Positions 36,488 through 48,637 are shown, counted from the stretch's first letter. The stretch: DNA of 64,000 nucleotides from Phallusia mammillata (GCA_003260075.1 QLIY01000313.1:24780-88779); one strand, 5' to 3'. Notes: a model not told the origin generated them from the sequence alone. Numbers and translations: made by a program.

Positions 36488-37858
36488 ATGAACAAGTTTT
36501 TGATGACGTTTGCAGTTTTTGCTGTGTTGTTTGCTCTTGCCCAATCACAGGTTACAATTCTGCAGGTAAGTGCAAATGTTTAAAGTTGGTTTAAGCTGCA
36601 AAGATGCCAAGTCGTACATTTAAACTATTGTTGTCATTTGCTGCACTAAGAGCGACAAAAAAAACTGCTTTTTTACAAGCAAAAGTAACGTATGTAACAA
36701 GTATTTTGGTTTACTGCTCAAGTCTCAACAAAAGTCCACTTTCAGCATGAAAACTCTTAAGTTACGTATAAAAAGCGCTGTAATTTATTGCACAAATATC
36801 TTCAGAAAGCCAGATTTACGCGTGTAAAGTCGTGTATTTTGTAAACCGTTAAATGCACGTTGAGCGTCAACAACACTTTTGGCACTAAACTGAATCATGC
36901 AATAAGCTCAATGGTTGACTACACGAATCTCATTAGAAACCCATGGTTGAAGTTTACACGCATTTTACAAAATGTGGGACCCTTTCGTTTCGCATAGGAT
37001 TGTTAAATTAAATGTAATACTTTATAAATGGAAACATGCATATTTCTTATCTTACATGAATCTGTTTTATAACAATTGTGTTGACTGACTATATTGTACA
37101 GATTCTGTATTACGAAGCATCGGTTTGGTCATTTCTAAGAGTTGACATGGACACCTCCTCTTTCAGGACTTAATTCAGTTACAATTGCCAAACTAATCTT
37201 AATCGTATCTATTTTGTTTTCCAGATTCAACAAATGTGCCAAAATAAATTCTGTCACGTTTCTGATTGTGGCTTAGTCTTCCAAAACTCACGTAAGTTTT
37301 CGCAATATTTTATACATTTACATGCAAGTATAAATTCCATGCAAAACTAAGATTACAAATTTTACAAATGCTTATTTCTCATTGCAAAATACAGCAGTTG
37401 CATTATCCTAAAGGTATGCTCAATGCAATTTTAAATAATAAACTTAGGAATATACAGAAAACGTATACGTGATCAGATAAATCCGTTAGTTGTTAATATT
37501 AACCGGACAGTCGCACAAAACGAGAATTACAAACTAACAATGAATGTCATTGACCACCCTTTTTTACAAATACTTTTAACAAATTGTCTGTCTGATTTCA
37601 ATTTCCATTTGTGCGCTTTTTTCGTCTGATTCATTGTACTTTTACGACCACTGTCAAATATAGTAAAGCTCGTTTAAACATGCAATTGATAAATAAAATT
37701 TAACTTCTGTTATTTATATTTTAGAGCATCAATCCATTTGCACATTTTGCCACGTTTGGGGATTCTGTAGCGGTTTCTCAGTGGGCTTGGCTACCGGGTC
37801 AGGCAACCCAAATTTGGTCAACCAGTTGAGCGGGGCCGATGCCATAAACGGAAAATAG
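36488..37858 (+). CDS. Small secreted six-cysteine peptide, paralogue B
   Basis: Exons 36488-36565, 37225-37291 and 37725-37858 with GT-AG introns and matching phases (0, then 1) encode 92 residues. The signal peptide MNKFLMTFAVFAVLFALAQS is nearly identical to paralogue A. The mature region has the same six-cysteine spacing, C-x4-C-x4-C-x12-C-x2-C-x5-C, then a longer Gly/Ser/Asn-rich tail (SVGLATGSGNPNLVNQ...). AATAAA at 37900-37905 follows the stop by 42 nt. The conserved cysteine spacing with divergent residues between argues for a real, folded secreted peptide family. Function is unknown; host defence is one possibility. Confidence 0.85.
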
Positions 37859-38002
37859 AGAAACAGAAAATTTGGTGTCAAGGGAAATGTTTTGCAAACA
37901 ATAAACGTGCAAATACAAATGTGTTTGGTTGCTTATAGTGAAAAAGTGGCGTTGAGCAGACTAACGTCAAAGTTATTTAAAACATTAAAATAAAGTGGAC
38001 AG

Positions 38003-38105
38003 GGCAGGCAGCGGTGCTTGTGATCCGACTTTCGGCGGTTTCTCCACTGACCCCGTGTAGCTCAGTTGGTAGCGCGAGTCCCCGAAAGACTCGCAGGATA
38101 GAAAT
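38003..38105 (+). repeat. tRNA-derived SINE-like sequence, copy 1 (5' half)
   Basis: TGTGATCCGACTTTCGGCGG is followed by GTGTAGCTCAGTTGGTAGCGCG, an A-box-like D-arm. The sequence then leaves the tRNA pattern before any B box. Related copies at 60071-60188 (+) and 60810-60935 (-) keep the same upstream 40-50 bp, showing one dispersed family rather than functional tRNA genes. Confidence 0.6.
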
Positions 38106-38149
38106 ATGGGAATGCTTAATTGGGAGACCGGTTGATTTGGTAAATGGCC

Positions 38150-38560
38150 TTTAGGCTTGGCGTATGATAAAGTGGACAGAAAAACGAGCTATGTGTATAA
38201 GACAGGGTGTGTAAAAGTTTGCAGATCTGCAATAGCAAATTTAGATTTAGAACAAAAACCAACATTAAACCAAACAAATCGGATCGTTGTAAAGCTGTAC
38301 ACGCAATCTCAGATAAGGTTTGGTTCCTGACAAAACAGAAATGTTACTGGGGGGGGGGAGCTTGGCATATGATAAAGTGGACAGAAAACGAGCTATGTGT
38401 ATAAGACAGGGTTTGTAAAAGTTTGTAGTCTGCAATAGCATATTAGATTTAGAACGAAAACCAACATTCTACCGAACAAACCGGATCGTTGTAAAGCTGT
38501 AGACGCAATCTCAGATAAGGTTTGGTTCCTGACAAAACAGAAATGTTACTACAAATTAAC
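38150..38560. repeat. Unmerged duplicate around the first G-tract
   Basis: GGCTTGGC(G/A)TATGATAAAGTGGACAG... about 190 bp occurs before and after the tract at 38349-38358 with scattered differences. This is the leftmost poly-G tract; all tracts to its left are poly-C. Confidence 0.82.
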
Positions 38561-39600
38561 AGTTTAGTTAACGTATGATTAAATTCCGTGAATTCTAATG
38601 CTGGCTTGGCAGTAGTGTCAACCTGCAAATGAATTATGACAATCCATAATGCTTGATAAAAAGTGTATTGGTTGACATTTTGTTAGTTTATGCGCGTTTT
38701 GAAAGGTAGTATGTTATATAATTCAGTTGCAAGGACACATTTAAAAGAAAACTTTTTCCGAATAAAACGAAGATCCGGATTAACCGAATCCTTTTTAATT
38801 GATTTCTGCGCTATCCATTGATTCAATTAATTGGTCAGGCAATAATTAGTCATAACTGTTCATGACTTGATCTTTGTAGGAGGGACATCTCAAACACGAG
38901 GATAGATCAGACCGGGAATATGACATCACATTAGAGTTTTTTAAAGTTTTTTTTATTGTACATTCATGCCTCCATAAGAAAGTAGCATAAATCCCGCCCA
39001 AAACCCTGTTCAACTTAGCATAAATCCTGATGGTGACACGCAGAGCGTTTCTTTTGTTTCTCTGTATTCTTGAATTAACGTTACAACGGCAAACAAATAA
39101 ATCAGCTTTCACATACAGAAAGGGGAAAAATTTGAAGAATAATAGACTGGCGACACCTTTTTCTTTCAAGTTATAGAAGTTATTTTATAGCAAACGTGCA
39201 ATATTATAAAGTCTTTGGGCCCTCTATCCGAGATGCTATGCATTTTCTCAGTTACAAGCGGCTGTGTTCTACTTAAAACGACAGTGTAAACAGGTAGCAA
39301 AATGCGCAATGAAGAACAAACACCTTACGTTTGTGCAGAACATTCTTGAAGAACAAAATGACTCAAATGAGTTAAAATCCGTTTCGCGTTGTTGTATGAA
39401 ATGCTCTTGCACAAGTTAATGTAAACATTGAACACAATAATATCATGGCCGCTACATCTGGCACCAGGGGCAACATCAGACATTTGAGTGCGTTAGGAAT
39501 TTGGCTTTTTCAGAAACATTTCTGGTTGGGTTAAATCTCTAAAACAAATCAAAAACCAGTGGGCATAGCAACCAGTCATTTAGTCACTATCTAGGTATTA
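38561..39600. other. Intergenic, no gene seen
   Basis: AT-rich sequence. The 107-codon minus ORF at 38846-39169 has no recognisable domain, signal or splice support. Confidence 0.45.
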
Positions 39601-40145
39601 GACTCTCCGCTCAAGAAACAGTATTATTTTAAAATATTTTGTATCATCGCATATATATTTTTTGTCATTTTATTTTTTTGTGTTCTGTCACTAATAAAAA
39701 TGTTCGCACCATAACTGCTAAAGCAACAACTGGTAAAAACAGGTTCACAACAATCACAAATGGGGGGGGGGCCCGGCACCGGGGCAACATCAGACAGTTA
39801 AGGGCATAAGTAATTCGGGTTTAAACTTCAAGACAAGTCAAAAACCTTTTTTTTGTTAGGTTTAATCTCCAAAACAAGTCAAAAACCAGTGGGCACAGAT
39901 CTAGCTATTGGACTTTTCGCTCAAGAAAAAATACTATTTTAAATTATTTTGTATCATCGGGGGGGGGGGTTATCGTTTTATTTTTTTGTGTTTTGTCACT
40001 AATAAGAATGATCGAAGCATCACTGCTAAAGCAACAACTGGTAAAAACAGGTTCACAACAATCACAAATGTTGTTTGGTCATCAGGAACCTGATACATTT
40101 TTTCCACTCCAGGACAGAACTGTGCAATTAGATGGACATAGGTTC
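39600..40145. repeat. Duplicate copy of the TM6SF last-exon region
   Basis: 39600-39761 carries a second, slightly different copy of the TM6SF 3' end (GCTAAAGCAACAACTGGTAA...), cut by the tract at 39762-39770. A related block then runs up to the tract at 39960-39969. This looks like unmerged alleles, not a second gene. Confidence 0.75.
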
Positions 40146-43100
40146 CCTGCAAACAAAATGCTTTTAAATTAAATGCATCTAATTTTTTATTTACATTCCC
40201 AATGATAATATGTGGTAGGCTACACATTTTAATAAAGGCTAGAATTTTTGCTGAGTTTTTCTTTAATGTCCTTTGAAACATTTAGCATTTTTGTGCTATT
40301 GGCTTCCAAAACATTTTGCTGCTACACAATATAAAAAGCTATGCATACTTGCTTGGTTATCAATTACTGTAATCAGCTGAATTTTCAACTATATTCATGA
40401 ATTTTTTAGCAAAAGGTATAGTTGTTGTATAGTTATTTTAAACCAAATTACAGTGGTGTGTAATAAAATTTAAAGAAAAGAATAATATACATGTTTGTTT
40501 GTGTGAATATTTATTATCAGATGTGTGTCATTTTACAAATGTAAAAAAGCAATGAGCTATGACAATGTAAGCTATAGACAGTTGTTTTGAACTGTATGGT
40601 CTTAGGTGATGACAACACAACTGGGGGGGGGGGGCATTTAAAGAAAAGAATAATAAACATGTATATACATGTTTGTTTGTGTGAATATTTATTATCAAAT
40701 GTGTGTCTTTTTACAAATGTAAAAAGCAATGAGCTGTGACAATGTAAGCTATGGACAGTTGTTTTGAACTGTATGGTCTTAGGTGATGACAACACAACTG
40801 GGCATATAGCTTAGTGTAGCCATGTTACGAAATTTTAGTATGTTGGGAGTTACAGGCTGAAAAGCCAGGTCCCTATCTATTTAATGTCCCAACTAGGCAT
40901 ACACCGCATAACAAAAATCATTCCTTTAGAGAAAGGCCTTAAGTATTAAATTTTTTTATAAAAACCCAAGTAGTTAATATAATGAAAAGGGGGGGGGGAC
41001 ACTACAGGCTGAAAATCCGTGTCCTATCTATTTAATACCCCAACTAGGCATAAACCACATAGCAAAAAATCAGTCCTTTAGAGAAGGTCCCGTGTGTTAA
41101 AAAAATCCATAAAAACAGAACTAGTTTAGAATGCATAATAAAAAATCAAACACATGTGGCTAAAATGGCGAATTTAAACCAGCATGTTTGTGTAAAACTT
41201 ACATAAACTGAGATAGCTGTATAAATAATACTCCAATCTAACATCCATGATGCATTGGACTGAAACAACCCGAACATTAAAACAATCGGTAACATAAAAA
41301 ATATATTAGTTTTTACTTCAATCTAAAGAAACAAAAAAAATCATAACCAATACAAATGATTATTTTATTGAAAATGTAATAAACTTATATTTTACATTTA
41401 TACATGAATTGTTTTGAAAAATGCTGGTAACTACGAGTAAGTTTATAGGCTATATACAATTTTTCGTAAATTGTATAGTTGTTTATTGGATACTACTCAA
41501 ATTTTCGAGGGTGTAAATTTATTAACTATAATATTCATTACAGTAGTGTATTACATTAGAACAGTGGTTTCCAACCGGGGAGGAATTCCCCCCTAGGGAG
41601 GAATTTTATGAGTTCAGGGGAGGAATTTTATAAAAACGGCAAAAAAATTACATGGGGGGGGGGTCAAAGACAAGTGGCTAAAATGGCAAGTTTAAGCCAG
41701 CATGTTTGTGTAAAACTTACATAAACTGTGATAGCTGTGAAAATAATACTCCAATCTAACATCCATGATGCATTGGACTGAAACAGCCCGAATATTAAAA
41801 CAATCTGAAACATAAAAAATATATTAGTTTTTACTTCAATCTAAAGAAGAAAAAAAATCATAACCAATACAAATAATTATTTTATTGAAAATGTAATAAA
41901 CTTAGATTTTACATTTAAACATGAATTGTTTTGAAAAATGCTGGTAACTATGAGTAAGTTAATAGGCTATATAAAATTTTTCGTGAATTGTATAGTTGTT
42001 TATTGGATACTACTCAAATTTTCTAGGGTGTAAATTTAATAACTATAATATAGGCATTCATTACAGTAGTGTATTACATTAGAACTTAGATTAAATACAT
42101 ATTTGTACAATAGGTTTATACCTTCAAAAAGCTTCCAACGAAAAGCATAAACAGAATCCAAACTTTTCCAAAGTTAGTTGGATGCAGAATGTAAGGTTCA
42201 TATTCCAATACATAGAACTGGGCAAGAGGAAAAGGTGAATCTAAACTGCCTAAACCTTTGATGACGTTGATTATCAATCCAATAGCAAGACTCAAAGCAA
42301 GTAAAACATCAAGAAGATTTGGTTTCATTTTTTCATAGATTCTGTTGAAAAACAAATGCAGAATATTATTGATGAAAAATGATGACTAGACTATTGTTGA
42401 CACAATTTATAAATGTGTGTCAAAAAGATGTATAATCAGATGGATGTGTTTTAAAACTTTTACTGTATATACACAACGATGTACAACAAAGACATGGCAT
42501 TTCCAATCAATGGTTGAAAAAATACAACAACTCATTTTTATGTATGAGCAAATGCTTTCACTATTTTGCATGTTCTATCAGTTGTTTTTGATGTGCACCA
42601 TGGGTTGGATTTATAACAGACTAAAAGGCAAAAATCACTGAATGTCTGCAACAAATACCTAAAGATTGTCTTAGACACTTTGAATTGTTATTTCAATTAC
42701 CACTTGTTTGCCTATTGCAGCAAAATCAACATATTTTTAAAACAATAAGCAATTTTGTAAACTGTTTCTTACAGACAAAATAGGTTTGTGAAATGTCTTA
42801 GATAGATTTATTTCCACCTCATAGCATAGAAAATTATTTTTTCAACCCCAAACTAGTATCATTATTTTTCATTTTTATTGGTGCGCATTCCATACCTAAA
42901 AAGGTTAGGAAATCATGAGTGATACATCAAAAATCACAGCAGAAATTTGATCAAACTGTACATAACTCTACCTGTTTTCAGGAAAGTGTCTCGGTTGGGT
43001 CAAAAATTTCAGCAGGTAGTATATTGGTAGGACACCATATGGAATGTTGAGGCATGAGGCTGGTAGAATTTCATCTCCATATGAACCACTCATAGCTCCA

Positions 43101-43603
43101 ACAATCAAAGTAACTAATGAGGTTACCATGGTGCTGGCCCAGTATAGGACCAAATTTCGACAATCTTTTTTGTTGTCAATACAGTATATGATAGCAATAT
43201 AAAGTGGAAAATGGAGAATAAAATCCCATAAAAGTGCAAGTGTTCCATAAGAAGTGTTAAAATACCGCTCCCCAGTTTCCAAGTAGAACCCAATGTAGCC
43301 TTTCACGAAACCCATAATTTCCAAATAAAAAATTAAATCCACGACCGACGAGAATGAAAACAAGCAGCAAGTGTAATATAAAACTCCACGACCAATAATG
43401 TTCACATTTTTATTAGTTTTGGATTGTTTTCTCATTGGTAGGCACCATTTTAGAAGGTAAGCAACTGTCAATAAAGTGATAAATCCAGTTGGAGCCAAAA
43501 CAGCTGGTTTTGTCAGGTCTGGAAATCTTGTCACTAATTTCAAAACTGGCCAAGCTGTTAAGCTTAGCAAGGAAGCAGTTATTACTCCAGAAAAGTTTGG
43601 CAT
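39970..43603 (-). CDS. TM6SF: Transmembrane 6 superfamily protein (TM6SF1/TM6SF2 orthologue)
   Basis: Four minus-strand exons in phase, 43603-42972, 42341-42122, 41804-41721 and 40146-39970, give 370 residues, the usual family length (about 370-377). Recognisable blocks: SVVDLIFYLEIMGFVKGY, FYLETGERYFNTSYGT, WDFILHFPLYIA, LVLYWAS, CLNIPYGVLPIYYLLK and QPRHF in exon 1 (first EXPERA domain). In exon 2, the second EXPERA domain with FYVLEYEPYI. Then SWMLDWSIIF, and MYQVPDD before the last membrane segment. Lys-rich C-terminus HKKIKR. Family members are ER/Golgi membrane proteins linked in vertebrates to lipid and sterol handling. The last exon ends right against a G-tract, so the 3'UTR is uncertain. 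Confidence 0.88.
40450..41110. repeat. Two unmerged duplicate pairs in TM6SF intron 3
   Basis: About 170 bp is repeated across the tract at 40623-40634 (40452-40622 and 40635-40800). About 110 bp is repeated across the tract at 40988-40998. Both lie in the intron between 40146 and 41721. Confidence 0.8.
41160..42110. repeat. Two alleles of TM6SF exon 3 and flanks, one with a MITE insertion
   Basis: 41164-41562 and 41680-42087 are the same sequence with about one difference per 20-30 bp, separated by the tract at 41656-41664. The first copy breaks into a hAT-like sequence at CATTAGAA/CAGTGGTTTCCAACC (41563). The second continues through the empty site (CATTAGAACTTAGATT). Copy 1 also has ACCG instead of the TCAG splice acceptor of exon 3. 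Confidence 0.82.
41563..41655. mobile_element. Truncated hAT MITE (CAGTGGTTTCCAACC end)
   Basis: Starts with a hAT-type terminus and contains GGAGGAATT motifs shared, in inverse, with the MITE at 13935-14255. The right end is lost at the G-tract. Confidence 0.75.
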
Positions 43604-44234
43604 ATTTTAGGCTGCAAAATATGAACATAACAAATATACAGAGCACTACTCAAACTGTTTAAAAGTGGATATACTCACAGGTTTAAGTGAAACAAATTGA
43701 TTAGGATAACAAAACTTAAATAGGATATGCCATAAGTTGCAAAATCATTTTATTTTGTATTTGCCTGCAGCATTCCGACAAACTAAACACAAATTTGACA
43801 TTTGGGGGGGGGGTTTTTTAGACTGCAAAATATGAATATAACATCTATACAAAGAACTATTCAAAATGTCAAAAAGATATACAAATGCTATCGTGGGTAG
43901 TAATAACAAATGAAGCAGTTAATTGTTAAATTATTACAAAATACTTTCATTTGTATTGTATTTGCCTGCACCATTCCGATAAACTTAACACATATTTGAT
44001 ATTTGTACCGCCTTGTGAAACTCATATTCCTAAAATTGATTGCTAAATTTCACTTTTCTTTAATTTATATTCACAAAATAATAAAACCAGCCTCTAAATC
44101 TCTGCTTTGTTTACGTTGATGACATCACAATGCCACTTCTTGCTTTGTTTACATTCAAACCCAACCGGCATCTGACGTCACACGTCACGTGTTTACACGA
44201 ACGGAGACGCCTCATTGCGATTTGTCACGGCTCA
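43604..44234. promoter_or_regulatory. Upstream region of TM6SF with CRE and E-box motifs
   Basis: Contains an unmerged duplicate around the tract at 43803-43813. Then, at about 44118-44200, TGACATCA, CTGACGTCACACGTCACGTG and CpG-rich sequence, unlike the AT-rich surroundings. This looks like a promoter, possibly shared with a plus-strand transcript starting near 44235. Confidence 0.45.
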
Positions 44235-44318
44235 ATGAACACCTCACTGACAATTCCAAAGGAGAGCGCATATCAATTTTCAAAAGTGTTTCGTGCTGTA
44301 CGTTACCTTTTTTACAAG
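44235..44318 (+). CDS. Possible first coding exon, unknown product
   Basis: ATG at 44235 followed by 28 codons (MNTSLTIPKESAYQFSKVFR...) up to a GTCAGT donor. Supported by the CpG-rich promoter-like sequence just upstream. I could not find a second exon that joins in phase 0. It may also be non-coding leader. Confidence 0.3.
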
Positions 44319-46100
44319 GTCAGTCATATATCAAACCAATGAACTATGATTTTTTTTCCTAATGTTAAATAAAAATAAGTAGTAGCAGTTGTCAGCCAGG
44401 TTTTTTAGTTTATAGCCTGGGCGCAATAAACCGCATTTTTTGTCTAAAAAAATATTTAGCCTGTGCAAATATAGTTAACATACCTAAACTAGGTTGTCTA
44501 TGTGTTATTCGAAGGCAACTTATTGTTACCGTCACTTTGCTTATTTATTTATGACTCAAAAGTTAAACCAGCGTTGGTTGTAATAACCTATATCCGTTTA
44601 CTTTCCCAATCAAATTAAATATTAATGGTAACACCTTTGGTTGTAATTACTGGCTTAAAACATGCTTGGGTAAATTTGGTCAGCGTACGTTTTCAAGATA
44701 TTGCAAAAATTATAAGTTGTATTGATGAGTCACGCCATAGACATGCATTTATTGCATGATTCAGCAAAATCTATTCGGCCACAGAACAATAAACAGTGTC
44801 TGTAAATTACCTGATTTAGCAAAACAGAACACTTATTTGTTTGGACAGGGCCAGAAAGGTAAACCTAATGATTAAGTAGTGTCGATAACATTCTGAAACA
44901 AAAAATTGCTGTGTCACGCCAAGTAAATTTTTGTGTTAGAACTTTTTTCCATAGGCCAGACAGTGCAGGTTTAAATGTTTGAGAGTTTGCCTATAATTAA
45001 AGCAAATCTTCGCGCGCCTTTTGGACACTGCTAGCACTGATGCGAACAAAAACAACTATCTCATTGGTATAACGTAGCCGAAAATTTGGCAGTGGTAGTC
45101 CAGACGCTTCTGAATATAATTTTGGTCGCCTGGCTTGGTCTTTGTAGAGGCAAGGTTATTACCTAGGCTGTATTTTGATCTGATCTGTAGAACAGTTTGG
45201 GTTTTGCGTGTTGTCCGTAGCTGACTTGTTTTTAGTCCAGCTCAGTTCAGTATTGAACCCACAGTGACTACATCATTTGAATATTGTATCATTGGTAAAC
45301 ATTTACAGTGATTTCAAGTTCTTTTAAGAACTTATCAGGCGATTTGTGGTAGGATTAGGTAACATTTGGTAGTTTATAGCTTAAACACATTTTAGCACTG
45401 AAAACCTTTTGACCGATAATAATCAAAACCTAAAAAGACTTATTTTGTACAAAACGCCGTACAGAATCAATCAGGTTTTGCAGCAAACGTTACAAAATAC
45501 CCGGGAGGCACGTTTTAATGAACAATGGTTGCCTACTGTACATACTTAAAACAGGCATATTTGCTTTTCAAGACTTAAGTCAACAAAACTTATGTGTAAA
45601 AAGACTGACTCTTTTCATAGCAGCACGTTTTATTACCGTCGGCCGGTTGCTTACAAGTGCGTTTGCAATACAATGTGTAGGTTGTCACGTTTATGTACAA
45701 CTTTATATCACTGTGTAATCCAAGCTGCATAAATTACAAAATAAATGATACAATGTGACACGTTTTGGTTTTGTGCGATTAGCTTTGTTGACATAGTCAA
45801 ATGATATTTCAATGCATCGGCTAAAAACATTTGTAATTGTTGCGCTGTATTTTATTCATGTTATTCTTTACATGTCGTGTGCATGCAGCATTCTAATTAA
45901 TGTGTACTAAATGCTTTTTGAAATAAGCACACTTGGCAATGTTGACAAAATGACTCTATAAAGCGTGTTTGTAAAAATAAGTGGTTTTAAGAACAAAAAG
46001 TCAACGTAACATATACTATACCGTATTGTTCAAAGCAGTGCAATTTTGTAGTGATTTTATAGATTGTCATCCATTACATAGGTAGACAGATCGGGCTTTT
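44319..46100. other. Intergenic or intronic, no gene seen
   Basis: AT-rich sequence with short chance ORFs only. Confidence 0.45.
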
Positions 46101-46110
46101 ATATATAGCC
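46101..46110 (+). promoter_or_regulatory. Candidate TATA box
   Basis: TATATATAG within GGGCTTTTATATATAGCCGCG, about 130 nt upstream of the ATG at 46232, on the same strand and with no competing gene between. Confidence 0.4.
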
Positions 46111-46231
46111 GCGTACAATAAAAAGATCAGATTATCTTCAATCTGTGTGGACAAACAAAAATCGAACAAAATCAGATAATCTCGTTTATCTTGCTGATTT
46201 AGGCTAGCAGGGTTGAGGTAGGCAAACAAAA

Positions 46232-47919
46232 ATGTCTAAGGGTCGGTGGAAAAACAGCCTGGCATTAGGAATAAAAAGTCAGTCGTTTGCGAATGACAAC
46301 GAAAAAGAGTCAAGCGTTTTCATCAACAAGGGCAATGAAACTTTAAGAAGATCTAGTGGCTCCCAAAGACTTTTTCAGGTCTGTTTTTGTTTTCAAATTA
46401 ACTTTTTTAATAAAGTTTTTAGTTACCCAAGTGTAACCTGTTGCATTTTTATTTTTTCGTAATTTAATTATTGCGTGAAGTATAAGCCTTGACGTCAGTA
46501 TTTTTGTACGCCTAAAGTCGTTTTATAATTGCTTATTATTGTCTTGTTTTTTCTGTTCTAGTATATAATCGTTACTACTTAATACTCGTTCATTTACGCT
46601 TCAAGGCACTCTTTTTAGTGATTACTATCTACTCGTTTTTCTTTACTCGGGCGACAATAAATGCACTCGCTACCCAGTAAAACTATATTAACGCAGCTAG
46701 TATATGCCGGAATTGTTTGCTACTCGTTTTGTTACTGCAGATAGATACTCCCTACGTGTCGAAAAGTGTCGTAATGTCCTTTGTACTGGACTGCACTACT
46801 CGTCCAAATACTCACTACTCATTTATCAATACGGTAGCTACTCGCTACGAAAAATTCAAAATAATCTGCCTACTCGATTAGTGACTTGTTTTTTGAATAC
46901 TCGCTTACACTCGAATGCAAAGCAAATAATATTTATTAAGGGTGAAAAACGCAGATTGGTACTCGCTTTATATTTTTGTACTCACTTAAACTCTGTCTAT
47001 TACAACAGCCTACATGGCCACGTAGTCCAGATTTGTCAGGTTTTATACACATAATACATGTTTTTGTTTAAAATAAAAAAATGCTTCAACTTGTTCAGAA
47101 TGTAAAAGACGTAATGACGTCACGACGTTCCTCCGGGCAGCAAAACAGCCCCGTATCTGGGACACCGACTTTTTCCAAACGATCACAATCTCTTCAGTCA
47201 CCGTCTTCGAAGCGAAAACTGTTCTTCAAAAATCGATTTAAAAGCACATGGGTTTCAGGTAATACTATATTTGTAATTATATATACCAGGGGTCACCAAA
47301 CTACGGTTCCCAGGTCATTTCATTGGGCCCGCGACCACATTTTTTTGTTTTGCCAAATCGTATTGATAAGTTTATAACATTCAAAAATTAAACTACTCCT
47401 TTTTTACAACACCAGGATCGATTCAAATCCAGTTTGTTACGTCACACACAAGACCACAAGTGTTAATTGTGTGCAAACAATTGCCTTCTTATGTTACTAG
47501 TGACGTAATATACAAGCATTGTTCGTAAGATGAGAGGAACTAGGTAGTTTAACAGACGCATCACCAGATTTTAAATAGGATTTTAGAAAGAACATTTCTT
47601 GGCGCCCCTATAAAAATCGCCTCGCAGGCTAAGTTTGGAAAGACAATGCTAGGGCCCATGCGAATCATTGTTAAACTTAGCCGGCCCGCAGTAAAAACAG
47701 TTTAGTGACCCCCGATATATACAAATAAGTTTCTAAAAGTTTGTAATGTGCCATTGGTGACAAAGCGCACTAGCTTACTATGACAATATCTGCTGAATGA
47801 GCTACCTATAAGTTATGTTAATACAATACATACATCTTTTTCTAGTTGATATCAGCGATGAGGATCTCAACCCTGACGAAGTTTGCAAAATAACGGACTC
47901 ACCATTTTACACTTTTAAG
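46232..47919 (+). CDS. Unrecognised Ser/Arg/Lys-rich protein, first three exons
   Basis: Exons 46232-46378 (MSKGRWKNSLALGIKSQSF..., 49 codons), 47099-47258 (53 codons plus 1 nt) and 47846-47919 join with consistent phases (0, 1, 0) through GT-AG introns. The second exon is rich in Ser, Lys and Arg (SRRSSGQQNSPVSGTPTF) with several SP/TP sites, suggesting a disordered, phosphorylated nuclear or cytoplasmic protein. The third ends ISDEDLNPDEVCKITDSPFY. No signal peptide or domain is recognised. Further exons must lie downstream of 47919 but I could not place them; the ORF at 49105-49374 is a weak candidate. Intron 2 carries the hAT MITE at 47287-47714. Confidence 0.6.
47287..47714. mobile_element. 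hAT MITE, perfect 8-bp target duplication, intronic
   Basis: Termini CAGGGGTCACCAAAC and GTTTAGTGACCCCCG, flanked by ATATATAC (47279-47286 and 47715-47722). Contains GGGCCCGC and CGGCCCGC near its two ends. Starts 28 nt inside intron 2 of the 46232 gene. Confidence 0.9.
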
Positions 47920-48637
47920 GTAAGAATTTTTGTTTTTCGTACCTTTAAATTAACTATTTGTTTAAAAAAAAATGCTTTACCAAAGCCACCGATATTCCCG
48001 TCAGACATATAAGGTGTTGACAGCCGATATGTGTTGAAATTATGAGCAGAAAATTTGCAGAGAAAAACTCAAACAGCCACATAACAGTAATGTACCCATT
48101 GCGAAAATATAGGTTATTTTTTCTTGTTTTTTTTGGTTGGTGAAAGCTTAACTTGTCTCCGCATATAGATACTATGTTGCAGAGATATATAGCGTTTGTG
48201 TGGTGGTTTTTTCAATTGAAATGATCACTTTTATTTTGGTTTAGCAATATTGTCAGGCATTGGTAAACCAAATATATTATTAAGTATTTTAAGCGCGTCA
48301 AAACTTCTATTTTCAATAAGGTCTATTTCAGGAAATTAAGTGGTTTAGTAACCACATGTTTTGGAAAAATGTGTTTCCTGGGGTGAAAATTGATAAATGT
48401 TACGCAACAATTGCCCCCAATGTGACGCAACAATGGCGCAACACCTGCACAGCTGTCCCTCAATATCACGTGGCGTGACGTAAGGGAAAAACAATTTTCA
48501 AGGCATTTCTTCTAGAATGAAATTTTGCCGAGTCATTGTTGTTTACGAGTAAAATTTTAGATATTTTTTCAAAATTTAAACTATACCATGTCGCTTGGAG
48601 CGTGTCGCTTTATCGCCTGTTGCCAAACACTTTAAAG
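47920..48637. other. Intronic or intergenic, no exon seen
   Basis: AT-rich sequence. No exon in phase with the 47846-47919 exon could be supported. Confidence 0.4.
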
